The notes under the pieces are model-generated. The model was not told the origin of the DNA. It searched no databases and was given only the letters and a program-made list of their open reading frames with translations. Shown in pieces: positions 1 through 10,483 of a DNA stretch of 64,000 bases. Position 1 is the stretch's first letter. Every line of letters starts with the position of its first letter. The stretch spans positions 124,001 through 188,000 of the forward strand of contig JACGCN010000032.1 of assembly GCA_014905825.1 (NCBI GenBank), given 5' to 3'. Both the position numbers and the translations under genes were made by a program. The stretch is from Lyophyllum atratum (taxonomy: Eukaryota; Basidiomycota; Agaricomycetes; Agaricales; Lyophyllaceae).

Positions 1-454
1 GCAGCATCTCCACCTGCTCATACCCGCCGTACGCTCGTCCTCGATCCGGCCAGAAGAGGAACAGCTGCGCGGGCAGCTCGAGGAGATCGAGGAGGAGGTA
101 CGGCGTGGGCGGATTCGGGGGAAGCTGAACGAGCTGTGGGCGCTTATTGGTGCTATCAATGCGGCGTCCGAGAGGGGGCGTGGTGGGGGTGGGGGTGGGC
201 AGGGGGAGTGGGCGGTGGTGGATGAGGAGGGGCTGGCTCAGATCGCTCAGGTATGACTTTATTGATTATGGGGTCTTGGTTATGTGATGCTTAGGAGCTG
301 ATTTTTTCTCTAGATATTGTCGGAGCAGCAGAATGGATTGGCGCATTTGACGAAGATTCTACAGAGACACCAGAAGGATCTATCTGTGATCATGGGTGGC
401 GGCGTGAGCGGAGATGATGGAAGATCGCGGTATATGCAGAGCGAAGCTGATTAG
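1..454 (+). CDS. NUP54: Nucleoporin Nup54/Nup57, C-terminal part (5' end outside window)
   Basis: This is the 3' end of a gene for a central-channel nucleoporin of the Nup62-Nup58-Nup54 complex, which helps form the permeability barrier of the nuclear pore. Two exons are visible, 2-250 and 314-454, joined across a 63-nt GT..AG intron in phase 0 and ending in TAG. The residues seen include RPEEEQLRGQLEEIEEEV, KLNELWALIGAINA and ILSEQQNGLAHLTKIL. These match, from memory, the conserved alpha-helical C-terminal domain of Nup54 and yeast Nup57. A Gly/Arg-rich insert sits before the final helix. The FG-repeat N-terminus must lie upstream of base 1. Family call is confident. Confidence 0.85.
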
Positions 455-1088
455 ATGTGTTTGCCCTTCGTAGTTTCACCAGACGGACCAAGGACAGTCA
501 ATCAAAGTGCGTATATCTATCTACCAATCTGCCTTGTATATACTAATTTTACGTGTTTTGGTATCTCAGCAAAAACTGACTGTGGATAAGATCTGTCCTC
601 ATTGGCCATTCTAGGTGCCTTGTGGTGATATAGCTGGTGCCACAAATTTTATGCGGATTCTGGCTTGTTACTCCGGTCTCGCCTGAACTGGACCAAAATA
701 CTCACTGATATCGCGTGAAGCCCTTTGAAGAGGCGAAACAGAAAGAGCGCAAACCTGTCCGAGCTGGTTCGAATTCCAAGAAAAGTCGGTAACATACTGA
801 GGACACGAAGAGACATATTTTCAATGTCTGTCTACGGTATGGTTCAAGTGCGATATATGTGATGTCCCTTCTCAGCCATCCTTCGCTACGTATCTGTCGT
901 CTATCCAGCACATCAGCCAATCACAAGCATACCGAGGGCGGTGTACCGAAACCCGCAGCAGAGCTATGGCATTACCGAGTATGGGCGGATGTCTTACATG
1001 GCCGGCTGAGAGATTTCGCATCAGCATAATCGATTTTGGTAAAGTATGAGCGCCCGCTGTGCGACTACTTGGGCTTACCGTTTATATT
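455..1088. other. Intergenic
   Basis: This stretch holds the 3' flank of the nucleoporin gene and the 3' flank of the converging minus-strand gene. I see no convincing coding region, RNA or repeat. Confidence 0.6.
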
Positions 1089-1547
1089 CTACGTACTAGT
1101 ACTGTGGAACAGCCTATCCTCGACTGTATCCTCACCGCTCTCCCAGCGTTCTATCTCTCTGACCAATTCCTCCCTGATGAGTTTCTCGCTTATAACTCTC
1201 AGCTCCACGCCATTGTCATTTGAAATCAACCGAAGTGCTTCCAAGACCCAAGTCTGGCAGTCAAACTCCTCATCACCATACACCACTGTGACGTCTCGCA
1301 ATCGATTCTCCAACCAGTCCACCTTGTCAGCCGCGATGCTACCGACAAGACATCCACCACGCAGCCTCTGTGACCGTCCAAATCGATTGTCAATCTGTGA
1401 GTTGTATTGATAAGTGCTCGAGTTGCCGGCAAGCTCGAAGATATGGGCTCTGTCCACGTCCAACAGAGCGGCGAGGCTCCAATGTTCAGTTCGACGAGGA
1501 TGACCTTCGAGATTGTATTGAGCGACAATTAGTGGGTATGATGCCAT
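1089..1547 (-). CDS. Small conserved basidiomycete hypothetical protein (152 aa)
   Basis: A single-exon frame of 152 codons. The N-terminal part contains EHWSLAALLDV and IFELAGNSSTYQY, followed by the block LVGSIAADKVDWLENRLRDV and the stretch DCQTWVLEALRLI. This order (a beta-rich start with 'HW', then 'LRDV', then a Cys-Gln-Thr-Trp-Val motif before an 'EALRLL' helix) resembles a family of short uncharacterised Agaricomycete proteins, possibly the DUF6914 group. The Cys-Gln-Thr-Trp motif could be part of a papain-like active site, but I cannot identify a partner His or Asp with certainty. No signal peptide or membrane segment is seen. Function unknown. Confidence 0.6.
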   Translation of the reverse strand: MASYPLIVAQYNLEGHPRRTEHWSLAALLDVDRAHIFELAGNSSTYQYNSQIDNRFGRSQRLRGGCLVGSIAADKVDWLENRLRDVTVVYGDEEFDCQTWVLEALRLISNDNGVELRVISEKLIREELVREIERWESGEDTVEDRLFHSTST

Positions 1548-2033
1548 GATCCTGCGGAACGCAACGGAAGCCAGAAAATAAACAGGTGGATCCAGAATAA
1601 GTAACGACTGGCAAGAGGATCTACCTTCTTCACGATGTGGGATACTCCAGCGACTTTGAAACAGGAGCGCCTTTTAGTTTATGAGAGCGGGGTCGAGTTG
1701 GATGTAAATTTAGATTGAGGGAGACGGTTACGGAACGAAAGAGTTGCCAGGAATGCTTGAGAGAGGCACAGAGAGCAGCTGTTTTAAGCCGTGAACCGAA
1801 GGAGAAAAGGCAGCAAGAAATTCACTGATCGCATTCGAATGCAGGGGCCGCCTTTATGCAACTTCAAGTGTACACCGGTGACCGGTGTGGTCAGGTGTGG
1901 ACTCGCACCGACTCCGCGGCCCATCACCACGAGTTACATAATTTTCGGTCGGTTTGCCAACCCACACCTAGACGAACAAGTGCCAACGACACACGTCGCA
2001 ATTGCGACGGCACGCACGATTGTGGACGGAGGT
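1548..2033. other. Divergent intergenic region
   Basis: This holds the shared 5' region of the small minus-strand gene and the plus-strand kinase-like gene. The kinase-like frame stays open upstream to an ATG at 1791, but those 81 codons are not family-like and are treated as leader. Confidence 0.5.
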
Positions 2034-2894
2034 ATGGCCCTCCTCAGATTTCTGGAGAGCATTAGGACCGTTGTCTGCAATCGTTTTCGGAGACTATTCC
2101 TATCCTATCTTCTCCGTCGCTCCGCGAGGATCTACCCCAGAATTGCCCGAAATGTCTTCCGACTCACGAAGACTACAGTGGTCAAACGCGGCCCACCTTG
2201 GCAGCTTGACTTGGAAGCCCAAGCCACTCGTTATGTTGCGCTGCACACATCTATCCCTGTGCCAGCCGTATACGATTTCTGGACTGGGGATGATGGACAG
2301 GGTTATCTTGTCCTGGAGTACAAAGATGGCGAGGTCCTTCAACGCAAGTGGCGTCATCTTTCTGTCGATCAGAAGATGTCTGTCATCCACACATTGGCAC
2401 GCTATGTGGAAGAGCTGCGTGCTCTTCCTCAGCCTCATTCGCAAGGATGGATTGGTTCTGTCTCAGGAGGTGCGGTTTTTGACTTCGATATCGCGGGTGA
2501 GTCCGCGTGTGGACCATTCCCGGATGAGCACGCCTACAACGACTGGCGCCTCTCCTCGTCTTGGGGAGTCAACCATCCACCCACCAAAGAGCTATTGCAG
2601 CAGTTACGAGAAACAATGCAGGACAACCACCGAATCACATTCACGCATGGAGATATTGCGCGATATAACATTCTTGTCCGTGTTGAGGGAGAAGCCAAAC
2701 ACGATGTCTGTATCACGGCCCTCCTGGATTGGGAGCAGGCAGGCTGGCGTCCAGAGTTTTGGGAAGCCCACAAGTTCGTAGCTGGTGCGGGCGAAGGCGA
2801 TTGGCGTGAATTGGGTAGGCGTGAGGTGGTACCTGGTTATGTTGCGGAGTTAAAACGAGAGAATGAGCTGATATATATGGTCGGACGTCCTTGA
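2034..2894 (+). CDS. Aminoglycoside phosphotransferase (APH)-like kinase
   Basis: A predicted protein of 286 aa from the ATG at 2034 (MALLRF...). An earlier in-frame ATG at 1791 adds 81 residues without family character. The fold is that of the APH/choline-kinase-like family. A Val-Val-Lys strand (TTVVKRG) lies in the N-lobe, and GYLVLEYKDGE forms the hinge. The catalytic loop is THGDIARYNILV, with Asp as the likely base and Asn as a metal ligand. The metal-binding strand is LLDWEQAGWRPEFWE. Fungal APH-like proteins are numerous and their small-molecule substrates are mostly unknown. The gene is intronless, unlike most neighbours. Drug resistance should not be inferred from the family name. 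Confidence 0.8.
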   Translation: MALLRFLESIRTVVCNRFRRLFLSYLLRRSARIYPRIARNVFRLTKTTVVKRGPPWQLDLEAQATRYVALHTSIPVPAVYDFWTGDDGQGYLVLEYKDGEVLQRKWRHLSVDQKMSVIHTLARYVEELRALPQPHSQGWIGSVSGGAVFDFDIAGESACGPFPDEHAYNDWRLSSSWGVNHPPTKELLQQLRETMQDNHRITFTHGDIARYNILVRVEGEAKHDVCITALLDWEQAGWRPEFWEAHKFVAGAGEGDWRELGRREVVPGYVAELKRENELIYMVGRP

Positions 2895-3195
2895 TTATGT
2901 TGATCGGAATGTATACCTCTCGAAACATCACTCTGGATGACAATACAACAAAAGGACACAAAAATGGGGGGTATGGCTGCACAAACATACTGCATTACAT
3001 TAGAAGGGGGTAATGTATGAAATTCGACATAGAAGCTTCAGCGTATGAAAGTCGAAAGAGCAAGAAATGAAGTGAAGATGACGAGAACGGAAAGTGCACA
3101 CCTGCTTGATGGGCAAGGCACATTGGATAGATAGCATAAGAAAGGCAAGAAAGGGGACGAAAAGGAAAGCGATGCGGTACGAAACAAGAACAAGG

Positions 3196-5927
3196 CTATG
3201 GCTCCAGATCCCCCACCCTCGTCAACGCCACCCTCCTCTTCTTCTTCGGCGGCTCCTGCACCTTATCCCTCTCCTCCCCAAGCGCCTTCTCCCCACTCCC
3301 GCCCGCCAGCGGAGCAAAGTACCCCAACTCCCGCTCCCCACCATCCACGCTCGTCGCAGGCGTCAGCGGCCGCTCGCTCCGCTTCTTCGGGTTCGCACTC
3401 GGCGTGGTTGTCAGACTCGGGCTCGGGTGTGGATGTGAGTGCGAGTGCGAGTGCGGTGTAGCGGAGGAAGAGGAGGAGGAGATGGGCACGGAGTGGTTGT
3501 GCGCGATGGACTGTAGCTGGAGGGTATGTTGCTGCGTGTGATGGGCTGGGAGGATTTCATCGAACGTGATGAGAGTGCAGTACCCATCGCGCGAGGATAC
3601 GACGAGGCATTGTCCGTCTGGGGACCTGCACAATGCACTCATTAGCTCTGAGGGTACTTACGATTGAGAATGGGTTTATACGTACCATGTCAGATCTGTA
3701 AACTCGTCGTAATGCAGCTTCGTGAGGAGACATACGGGGCCCGCCTGCTGGGTATCATAGATCGCCACAGTGTCCATTGTCACCACTGCATATAGCATCC
3801 TATACGGCAGCGCAAACACCGAGCCCGTAGCCGGTGCAACTGCCGTCCTGGTTGGGGTCTGCTGCCCCGGACTCGGCGTTGGCGGCTTCGAAGCGGCGGG
3901 TGTCGGGGGCCGAAGGTCCAAAGGCGACGGGGCGGGCGAAGCCATGACGCTCGTACTCGAACTTGCATGGCCAGGCCGTGGCGACGGCGCGGCGATCGTC
4001 AACTGCGCGTGTGACTGGGAAGGCTGCGATGACGAAATGCGCTGCGGTGTGATGAACGACCCCACACCCTCCGCATTCGCTCCCACTGGCCCAACGACAT
4101 TCACCTCCACCGAGCCCTCGATGCCCTTCTCCAGCGCCACCGCTTTTGACTCGTAAATGTGCGGCAACGCATCGGGCCCTTCGACGCCCGGCCGTAGCTC
4201 GTACAGCACAGGCGAGAACCTTACGGCGACGCTCGCCTTCTTGTGCCCAGGCAGCTGGGCGACTGGCGGGCGCGCAAAGTTCGCACGAGAGTATATGTAC
4301 ACCGACGACGTTGCTCCCGGAGCTAGAGTCGTGGAGGCCGGGGCGGTGGCGGTATTGAGGTCCGTGACAACCGACGGACGGCCCTTACGACCACGGGCAG
4401 GGGTCCCTCCACTATTATTGTCATCCTTCCCATTATTGCTGCTTTTGCTCGGGATGACAGACGGATCCTCGAACTGGCCTGCAGGTGTCATAAGGAGGCC
4501 GCCGTTCGGGCTGAACGTGAGACGGCGGAAGAAGTTGGTGAAGCTCTCGTCACCATATAGTTTGACTGATGTCCAGGCTGCTAGGGAAGGTTGGGAGCGG
4601 ATGGCTGGGAGCGGAGGCATGGGGGAGGGGGAACGGCCATAACGGCTGTAGGTTGCCGGAGAGCCGGGGGCGTTAGACCCGCTGAAGGAGGAGCGCCGGG
4701 AGGAGGGCTTGTCGACAGAGGGCGGGGGGAACATGGAGGAGCTGGAGGCGACGGAGGTGGCGGGGGTTAACGGCGCGCCGTAGGAGGAGGTGGAAGGCTC
4801 GGGGTACTCGCTGACGGCGGATTCAGAGTCGCTGGTTATAGAATGACTGCGGAACATGGGTGGACGGCTGCTGCCTTGAACACTAGGGGTGCGACTGTGT
4901 CGGTGTGGCATGCGGGTGTTCTTGCCCACAGCATGTGCCTCGAAACTACCCTGCTTTGTGGAAATGCGGTAGATGTGCATGGCTCGGTCGCTGCTTTGGG
5001 TTGCAATGTACTCGTTCAGAGGATCCCAGGCTACGCCTTGAACATAGTGGGTGTGTTCCGCGATTTCTTGCACACATTTTCCTATTGGAGGTGATTGTAG
5101 TTCAGTGGTGTGATGGGGTAAAATGCCGCGTACCATCCGCTACTGAGAATACCCGTGCAGTGTTGTCTGTGCTCCCGGCAATGATGTATTCGCCATTGGG
5201 ACTCCAGGCCAGGTCGTAGACCTGCATGGTAGTACATCTGCCGCGATAATGGTCAGAGGGTAGAATGGTAGCATGGTGATAAAGGACGCGTACCGGAAGG
5301 TGGTCCTGGGTTTCCAGTATTCTTTCTCATGCTGTAGTTCTTCTGGGGTAAGATCACTCCCGTATGTGCTTGCTTGGGGCGTCGCCGACGGTGACCATAT
5401 TATGATCATTCCATCTAGCGGGAAAATACACTGGGTCAGATACTGAGCGCGGGCCGGTACATACTGCACATACCATCACCAGCAGAGGCGATCAATTCAC
5501 CTAGAACGCAATTTGAGAACATAAATACGGGGTCAATAGGCAGCACACACCGTTCGGAGAGAACCGTACGACGTTCACGGCAGCTGAATGTCGACTCAGC
5601 GTCGCGAGGTACTCGACTCGAGGCGGTCGAGGCCCATTTGTGACATCCTCAGTCTCTACAAGGGTCGAAGGTCTGATGTTCGGGTGCACCATCCATATCT
5701 ATCGAGTCGCGAGCCATTCAGCGATGCTTAGACCTGAGACCTTTGTTCACTGCACTCACCCTGACATGGTTATCCTCACCGCCCGTCGCCAGTCTATACG
5801 AGTGACTCGCAAATGCCTTCTCCTGACCTGCGCTCGGGCGAGCCTTCTTGAAGGGCAGAGGCTGGAAATCACAGGTCGATATGGGCTTGCTGTCGTGCCA
5901 CCTGATCTCGAGGGTGCGAAAGCGCAT
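3196..5927 (-). CDS. CAC2: Chromatin assembly factor 1 subunit B (p60/Cac2), WD40 protein
   Basis: CAF-1 deposits H3-H4 onto newly replicated DNA, and this subunit is its WD40 propeller. Seven exons join in frame (minus strand): 5927-5760, 5698-5551, 5500-5474, 5414-5294, 5237-5134, 5081-3686 and 3625-3196, giving about 797 aa. The start MRFRTLEIRWHDSKPI is the typical CAF-1 p60 N-terminus. WD-repeat signatures follow: YRLATGGEDNHVRIW, VNVVRFSPNGELIASAGDDG, YDLAWSPNGEYIIAGSTD and VQGVAWDPLNEYIATQSSD. A long Ser/Pro-rich insert lies before the later blades, which end with DLTWSPDGQCLVVSSRDGYC. The tail is low-complexity and finishes in a KKKRRV basic cluster, a likely nuclear localisation signal. 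Exon 3 is only 27 nt. Confidence 0.88.
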
Positions 5928-6812
5928 TCTGGCGGTGCTGAGACGCGATTGGGGACGCTCTGTACGTGTATTTGGGTGCCCGGAGGACGCAGATGGAGGT
6001 AAGAAGATAAGGGGAGGAAGAGGGGGCTTGTGCGAGGGAAAAGTCAATTGGGCAGGTCCGCCTGAGGATCCTTTAGGCGCGCGTTGTCACTATATTTGTC
6101 ACAACTGATCGCCCCAGCAACCAACGCTCTCGATGATGTCTCCAATCTTGGACAGTGGTCCGGTCCTGTGATCCTGGAAATGCGGACAGTGCCCTCGGGA
6201 TTGAGCTTGAGCCTGAGCACTCTGGAGTGAGGAAGAAAAGTGCCTGGGATCACTGCTGGAACTGAAGTTGAACCCCAGTTTCCACGATCATTTCACCCGA
6301 TACTCCTCCCTTGGCACCGGCTCCTCTCAACTTGGAGATCTGCTCAATAATGAACGGTATCTCTGTTCACGAGGAGGTTACTGGTTCATGACCATGATCG
6401 TCATACACACCAGAGTCACATTTGCCCGCCCCATACCAGGTGCTCCACTTCAGCAAAAAGAACTTGCATGAGTTCGCCAGCGGCCAGGCCAGGAAACAAT
6501 CGGTTATCATTTGACGAGCTGCGACATACCCTAGCATCACTCGAAGCACGCAGCAGCGTCTCTTAGTCGTGCCGCATCATCGCACAGTAACCTACGTCTC
6601 GCAAGATCGGGATCGACATGAACGCGTCGGGCCATCTTGACAAGAGCCCACATAGAGTTCGTTCTCTACGAAGTGCCGTAAATCCCCAGAAATCTGACCG
6701 TGAAACCTATAGCGAGCGCGTGCCAACTACTCCGACTACGCCGCCTGAGAATCATCCACCGTGGTCTTAGCGGGTAAGGTAGACTGCCTATCGTACCTCG
6801 ACGCGACTCTAG
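5928..6812. other. Intergenic, no gene recognised
   Basis: Open frames on the minus strand between about 6100 and 6550 have some protein-like texture (for example FIIEQISKLRGAGAKGG), but stops break them and no splice pattern restores a recognisable family. They may be remnants of a decayed gene. Confidence 0.4.
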
Positions 6813-7400
6813 ATGAATGGAAGGACCGGCCATAATCTGCACTTCATGCCCTTGCCGAACCTTGGCGACTTCCCGATTTCAGTGCTACGTTGTTGTCCCC
6901 AGCTGAGGTCACTGAAACGAACTGCAAAATGTAACATGAAACGGGACCCGGTATCCGCATCCTTACCCCCCCCCCCCCCCCCCCCCCCCTTCCCAATCCC
7001 AACATCGCCGAGCGAATATCTCGAGTCTCTGTAGTAAAAGACAATGATACCTCCATTCACGGCTCAAGATGTCCTTGTCTACACGTCCTGGATATGCCAC
7101 CCACCCCGAGAATAGGGTGATCATTTTTCCCTTAAAGCATGGCTGCCTAAACCTCTCTTGCCCCGTTGTGTTTCCTGGGGGCTGAGGATAGGCTCATACT
7201 GACGGTCGTACACTCACATCTGCGGAGAGTTCTCATCGACTTACGTTTTTCCGACCCAGGGAGAGGACTCATACAATTCTTCAAGGAGCTACTACCAACA
7301 CTATGCTCCAAACGGTGCGCTTTTATAGAATCTCGAGATACCCAGTTGTATGATTTGTATGACGGATGGATTCTGCTCTTAAACGTCGAAACCAAGTCGA
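6813..7400 (+). pseudogene. Decayed copy of the downstream F-box gene
   Basis: Two islands match the intact F-box protein downstream in the same order. At 6840-6915 the translation PNLGDFPISVLRCCPQLRSL corresponds to IRGFPINALRYCPQLKTLDL of the intact gene. At 7180-7330 the translation VVHSHLRRVLIDL...FFKELLPTLCSKRCAFI corresponds to RYRIHLRRVVLHV...FLRELMPKLHSRRYLFV. The sequence between them is interrupted by stops and a 24-base C run, and no F-box start survives. I infer a tandem duplicate that has lost function. Confidence 0.5.
6966..6989 (+). repeat. Poly-C homopolymer, 24 bases
   Basis: An uninterrupted run of 24 C residues lies inside the decayed F-box copy. Runs of this length are unstable and hard to sequence, so the exact length should be treated with caution. 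Confidence 0.9.
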
Positions 7401-7779
7401 GACCCTGTGCATGGATAAATAACCGACTTCCTTTCCGATCAAGTATGCAAAGCTACAACATCACTATGTGACTCCTTCAACATATACTTACTTACGAAGG
7501 GTAACAACGCTACATTACCCGTTGTCGTATATCCCTACTTTCTGTGAGGTTTCCATCTTGGGAATCTTCAATACAGATCAACACCAGAATTAACGCGGTC
7601 AGACTCACACGACTCGTAGCTACGTGACCATCAACGTGTTATCAATCGCCACAAACACTGGTCTTCATCTTACGCTCACCACCTCAACTTCACTACACCG
7701 ACTGAATACGGGTGTGCGACGGGGAACCCCTCTGATATCACGCGAACCACCGTTCAAACACGCGGATCCAACGGTACAC

Positions 7780-9021
7780 ATGTTGCAACTTCCTCAGGAA
7801 ATCATCGATAGCGTCATTGGCGAGCTTGCAGACAACCGAGCTTCGCTCAAAAGATGCAGTATCGTGTCCTCGTCCTGCTGCCGTACCGCACAGAAATTGA
7901 TATTTCAACAAATCACCATCAACCTATCCGCGAAGTCCGCGACTCAGCATGAGCGCCTACACCAATTCTTTCTATCTACACCTCACCTCGCATTGCACGT
8001 AGAGTGCCTCCTCCTCAAAGTGGACTCGAACCGAAGGGACGAAAAGATCCCGTGGTTGCCAAGCGTAATACGCCAAATACCTCATTTACGCCGTGTAAAT
8101 ATGGTGCTCGGAAGTCTAGCGCTTGTGGAAGTCAATCATCGACAATGGGAATGGAGACTTCTTCCGGAAACATTGAGGAACGGTATCCTGCAGTTGCTGC
8201 AATTGCCGACAATCCATGACCTCTCTATCCATTACATCCGAGGCTTCCCAATTAATGCACTCCGGTATTGTCCCCAGCTCAAAACGCTCGATTTACAAGC
8301 CCTTACCGAATCAGACTTTGAATGGAACGCGTTCCAGATCTCCCCGCCGTCACAGCCACCACTGTTGCGCCAGGGGTTCCTCTATTCCCTCAACGTGGGC
8401 GACCCTAACACTTGCCGACAACTTCAACACGCCCTTACGGATCCATCGTCTTTACTATCTTTATCAAGACTTGCATACTACGAGCAATCAAATGCCAGAA
8501 ATAATGCCGACCTAGGGAGCTGCCAAGCAGTATTGAAAACTTGTGCACCGACCTTGAAAGGCCTTCGTCTCGATGTCCACCCATGTAATTATAATTCAAT
8601 GCTGCATGATCAGCTCGTATTGTACTAACAGCTCGGTCTTCTAGCTTCTTTCCAAGTCTTGGACCTGTGTGACCTACACAGCTTACAAAATATATTCTTC
8701 TCGCTTAGATGCTCCTCGCTCCGCAACATCCTCAGCGTACTATATTCGGTTCCGGTTGTAAATTCTCTCCAGGAGGTCGGTCTTAGGATTTCTCCATCCA
8801 TGATGCGACCAGATGCGAGGGATACTTGGCGTCGTATTGACGACCTGTTGACGACGGAGCGATACAGGATACACCTGCGGCGGGTCGTCCTCCATGTACT
8901 CGCTAATTTCGACCTGGACAGTGCAAGCTTTCTCAGAGAATTGATGCCAAAGTTACACTCTCGCCGTTACCTATTCGTCTGTTTTGCCTTCAAGAGAACT
9001 GTTTCACTTCCACCCATATAA
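7780..9021 (+). CDS. F-box-like protein
   Basis: Two exons, 7780-8584 and 8645-9021, are joined over a 60-nt intron with donor GTAATT and a clear TACTAAC branch point, giving about 393 aa. The chosen ATG opens the F-box-like helix LPQEIIDSVIGELADNRASLKRCSIVSSSC, the N-terminal signature of the many Agaricomycete F-box proteins that recruit targets to SCF ubiquitin ligases. The rest has loose leucine-rich spacing (LPTIHDLSIHYI, CPQLKTLDLQAL). Such genes are highly expanded and fast evolving in mushrooms. The target is unknown. A longer in-frame leader starts at 7624 but is not family-like. Confidence 0.7.
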
Positions 9022-9541
9022 AGATTCTATGCTCATATTAGAGACCATAACGTAGTCTGCTACATATTAATTAGTCTTCAGAATCCAAGTGTGTATTCAA
9101 TTATTCCATTAATTTCCAGTTAGGAACTCCTCTTGATTGCTCTCTGCGACCGCTACTCTTCCTTTCTGTATCAGCGCTTCAATACTACTGCCCCCTAAAA
9201 AAATCGGTTCAAAATCGATGTGAGTAAGTACGTGTCTACTGTTTCTCGCTCTTTGCTTAAGACGGATGTTAAAGCTGCATCGCTTCTTTATTGTCTTCTC
9301 TTATGCTTATCTATTTAGAGTTTGGAGTACTTATTGCTATACACCTCGTAAATCCTGCCTTTGAAGGATTGTTTTGAGTCTTAGAGGTAATTGACGGATC
9401 GCGACGCGACGCGTTGAACTTGTCACATGGTAATGTAATTCTGACACGTGCTACTTGGCTCTGCCAACCAGGAACCCCAAGTTCTTCCCGTGCAACTTGG
9501 TCCTGACAGTGAGAAGCACTTGCTACACGACGTACATATGC
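9022..9541. other. Intergenic
   Basis: AT-rich 3' flank of the F-box gene and the 5' flank of the next gene. No feature recognised. Confidence 0.6.
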
Positions 9542-10152
9542 ATGGCACGCGCCCGTCGCTCTCTTCCTCCGACCGCAACCTCTCTTCTTGCCGGAAAGCA
9601 CAAAACTACACCCATGCTCCATGAGCACAGGGCTGAGCATGGCTCGGGATTTGATTTAGAGGACGGGGAGATCACGGACGAGGCGAAACTGGAGGACGCC
9701 GGGGGAGCTGCGATGGAAGCTGGTGACGCTGTTGTGGCAGCATCGAGCGCGGAGACGGGTCCAAAGACGCCACCGGTGCCTTCAAATCCTGCGTTTGAAG
9801 ATCCAAGGTCGTCATCCGTTCCAGCTGTGGTCGAGGCGTCAGAGCCTCCAGCTTCATATCCAGAAGCACGCACACAGGAATTAGAGACACCAGCTTCTGC
9901 GCCTGACCCCAAGGCGCCCAGTGCATGTATGCACCACGTCGCTCTGTCCAGAACCCAATGCACACTGACTCTGACTGGACTCCAGTGTCACCAGAAGAGC
10001 TCGATCTCGCCAAGAATATCGTTCTCGATCTGCTGGGATGGGGTGTGCGGCCAGAGTACCTTGTCGACTGTGGAGTGTCTTCGCACGCGATATACAGAAT
10101 CTTCACGGACCTGCACCTGCGTTTGCCGTCGAACCTTCCATATTTCGGCTGA
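9542..10152 (+). CDS. Small conserved basidiomycete protein; reading frame broken near 9910-9925
   Basis: The first part (from ATG 9542) encodes an acidic, Pro/Ser/Glu-rich segment that includes FDLEDGEITDEAKLED. The second part, in another frame from about 9907, encodes the block DWTPVSPEELDLAKNIVLDLLGWGV and a tail of RIFTDLHLRLPSNL. I recall both blocks occurring in one short Agaricomycete protein of unknown function. The two frames differ by one base, and the downstream frame has a TGA at 9904. Either an unrecognised intron ends between 9907 and 9960, or a one-base indel has broken the gene. No GT..AG pair of normal length fits convincingly. The conserved C-terminal block suggests a small helical domain. 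Confidence 0.5.
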
Positions 10153-10483
10153 GGAGGAGACTCTTTAACTTTGCTTTGATTCGCTTTACTGTATTGGACG
10201 CTTATTGTGGTACTGTATTATATGTATTTCTAGCCCATTGGGAGCTGAATGGACAGATCGACTTGGTGGACCTCTGCGCACTGAATCGACATGACAAATA
10301 GACAGCGACGAGCCCGGGGTTTGACTGGGGAATATTAGATGGTCAATCCTACTATATGCAAAGACAGCAAACGCGACATAGGGTACATCAATCTAGAGAC
10401 ATAATCAGAGTAAAAGCAGCACAACCGCACATAACTTAAGTCTTCCCCTCCACACATCACACCCAACTCCCCCCCCCATCATC
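10153..10483. other. Convergent 3' flanks
   Basis: 3' regions of the converging small protein gene and the transcription factor gene. No further feature seen. Confidence 0.6.
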
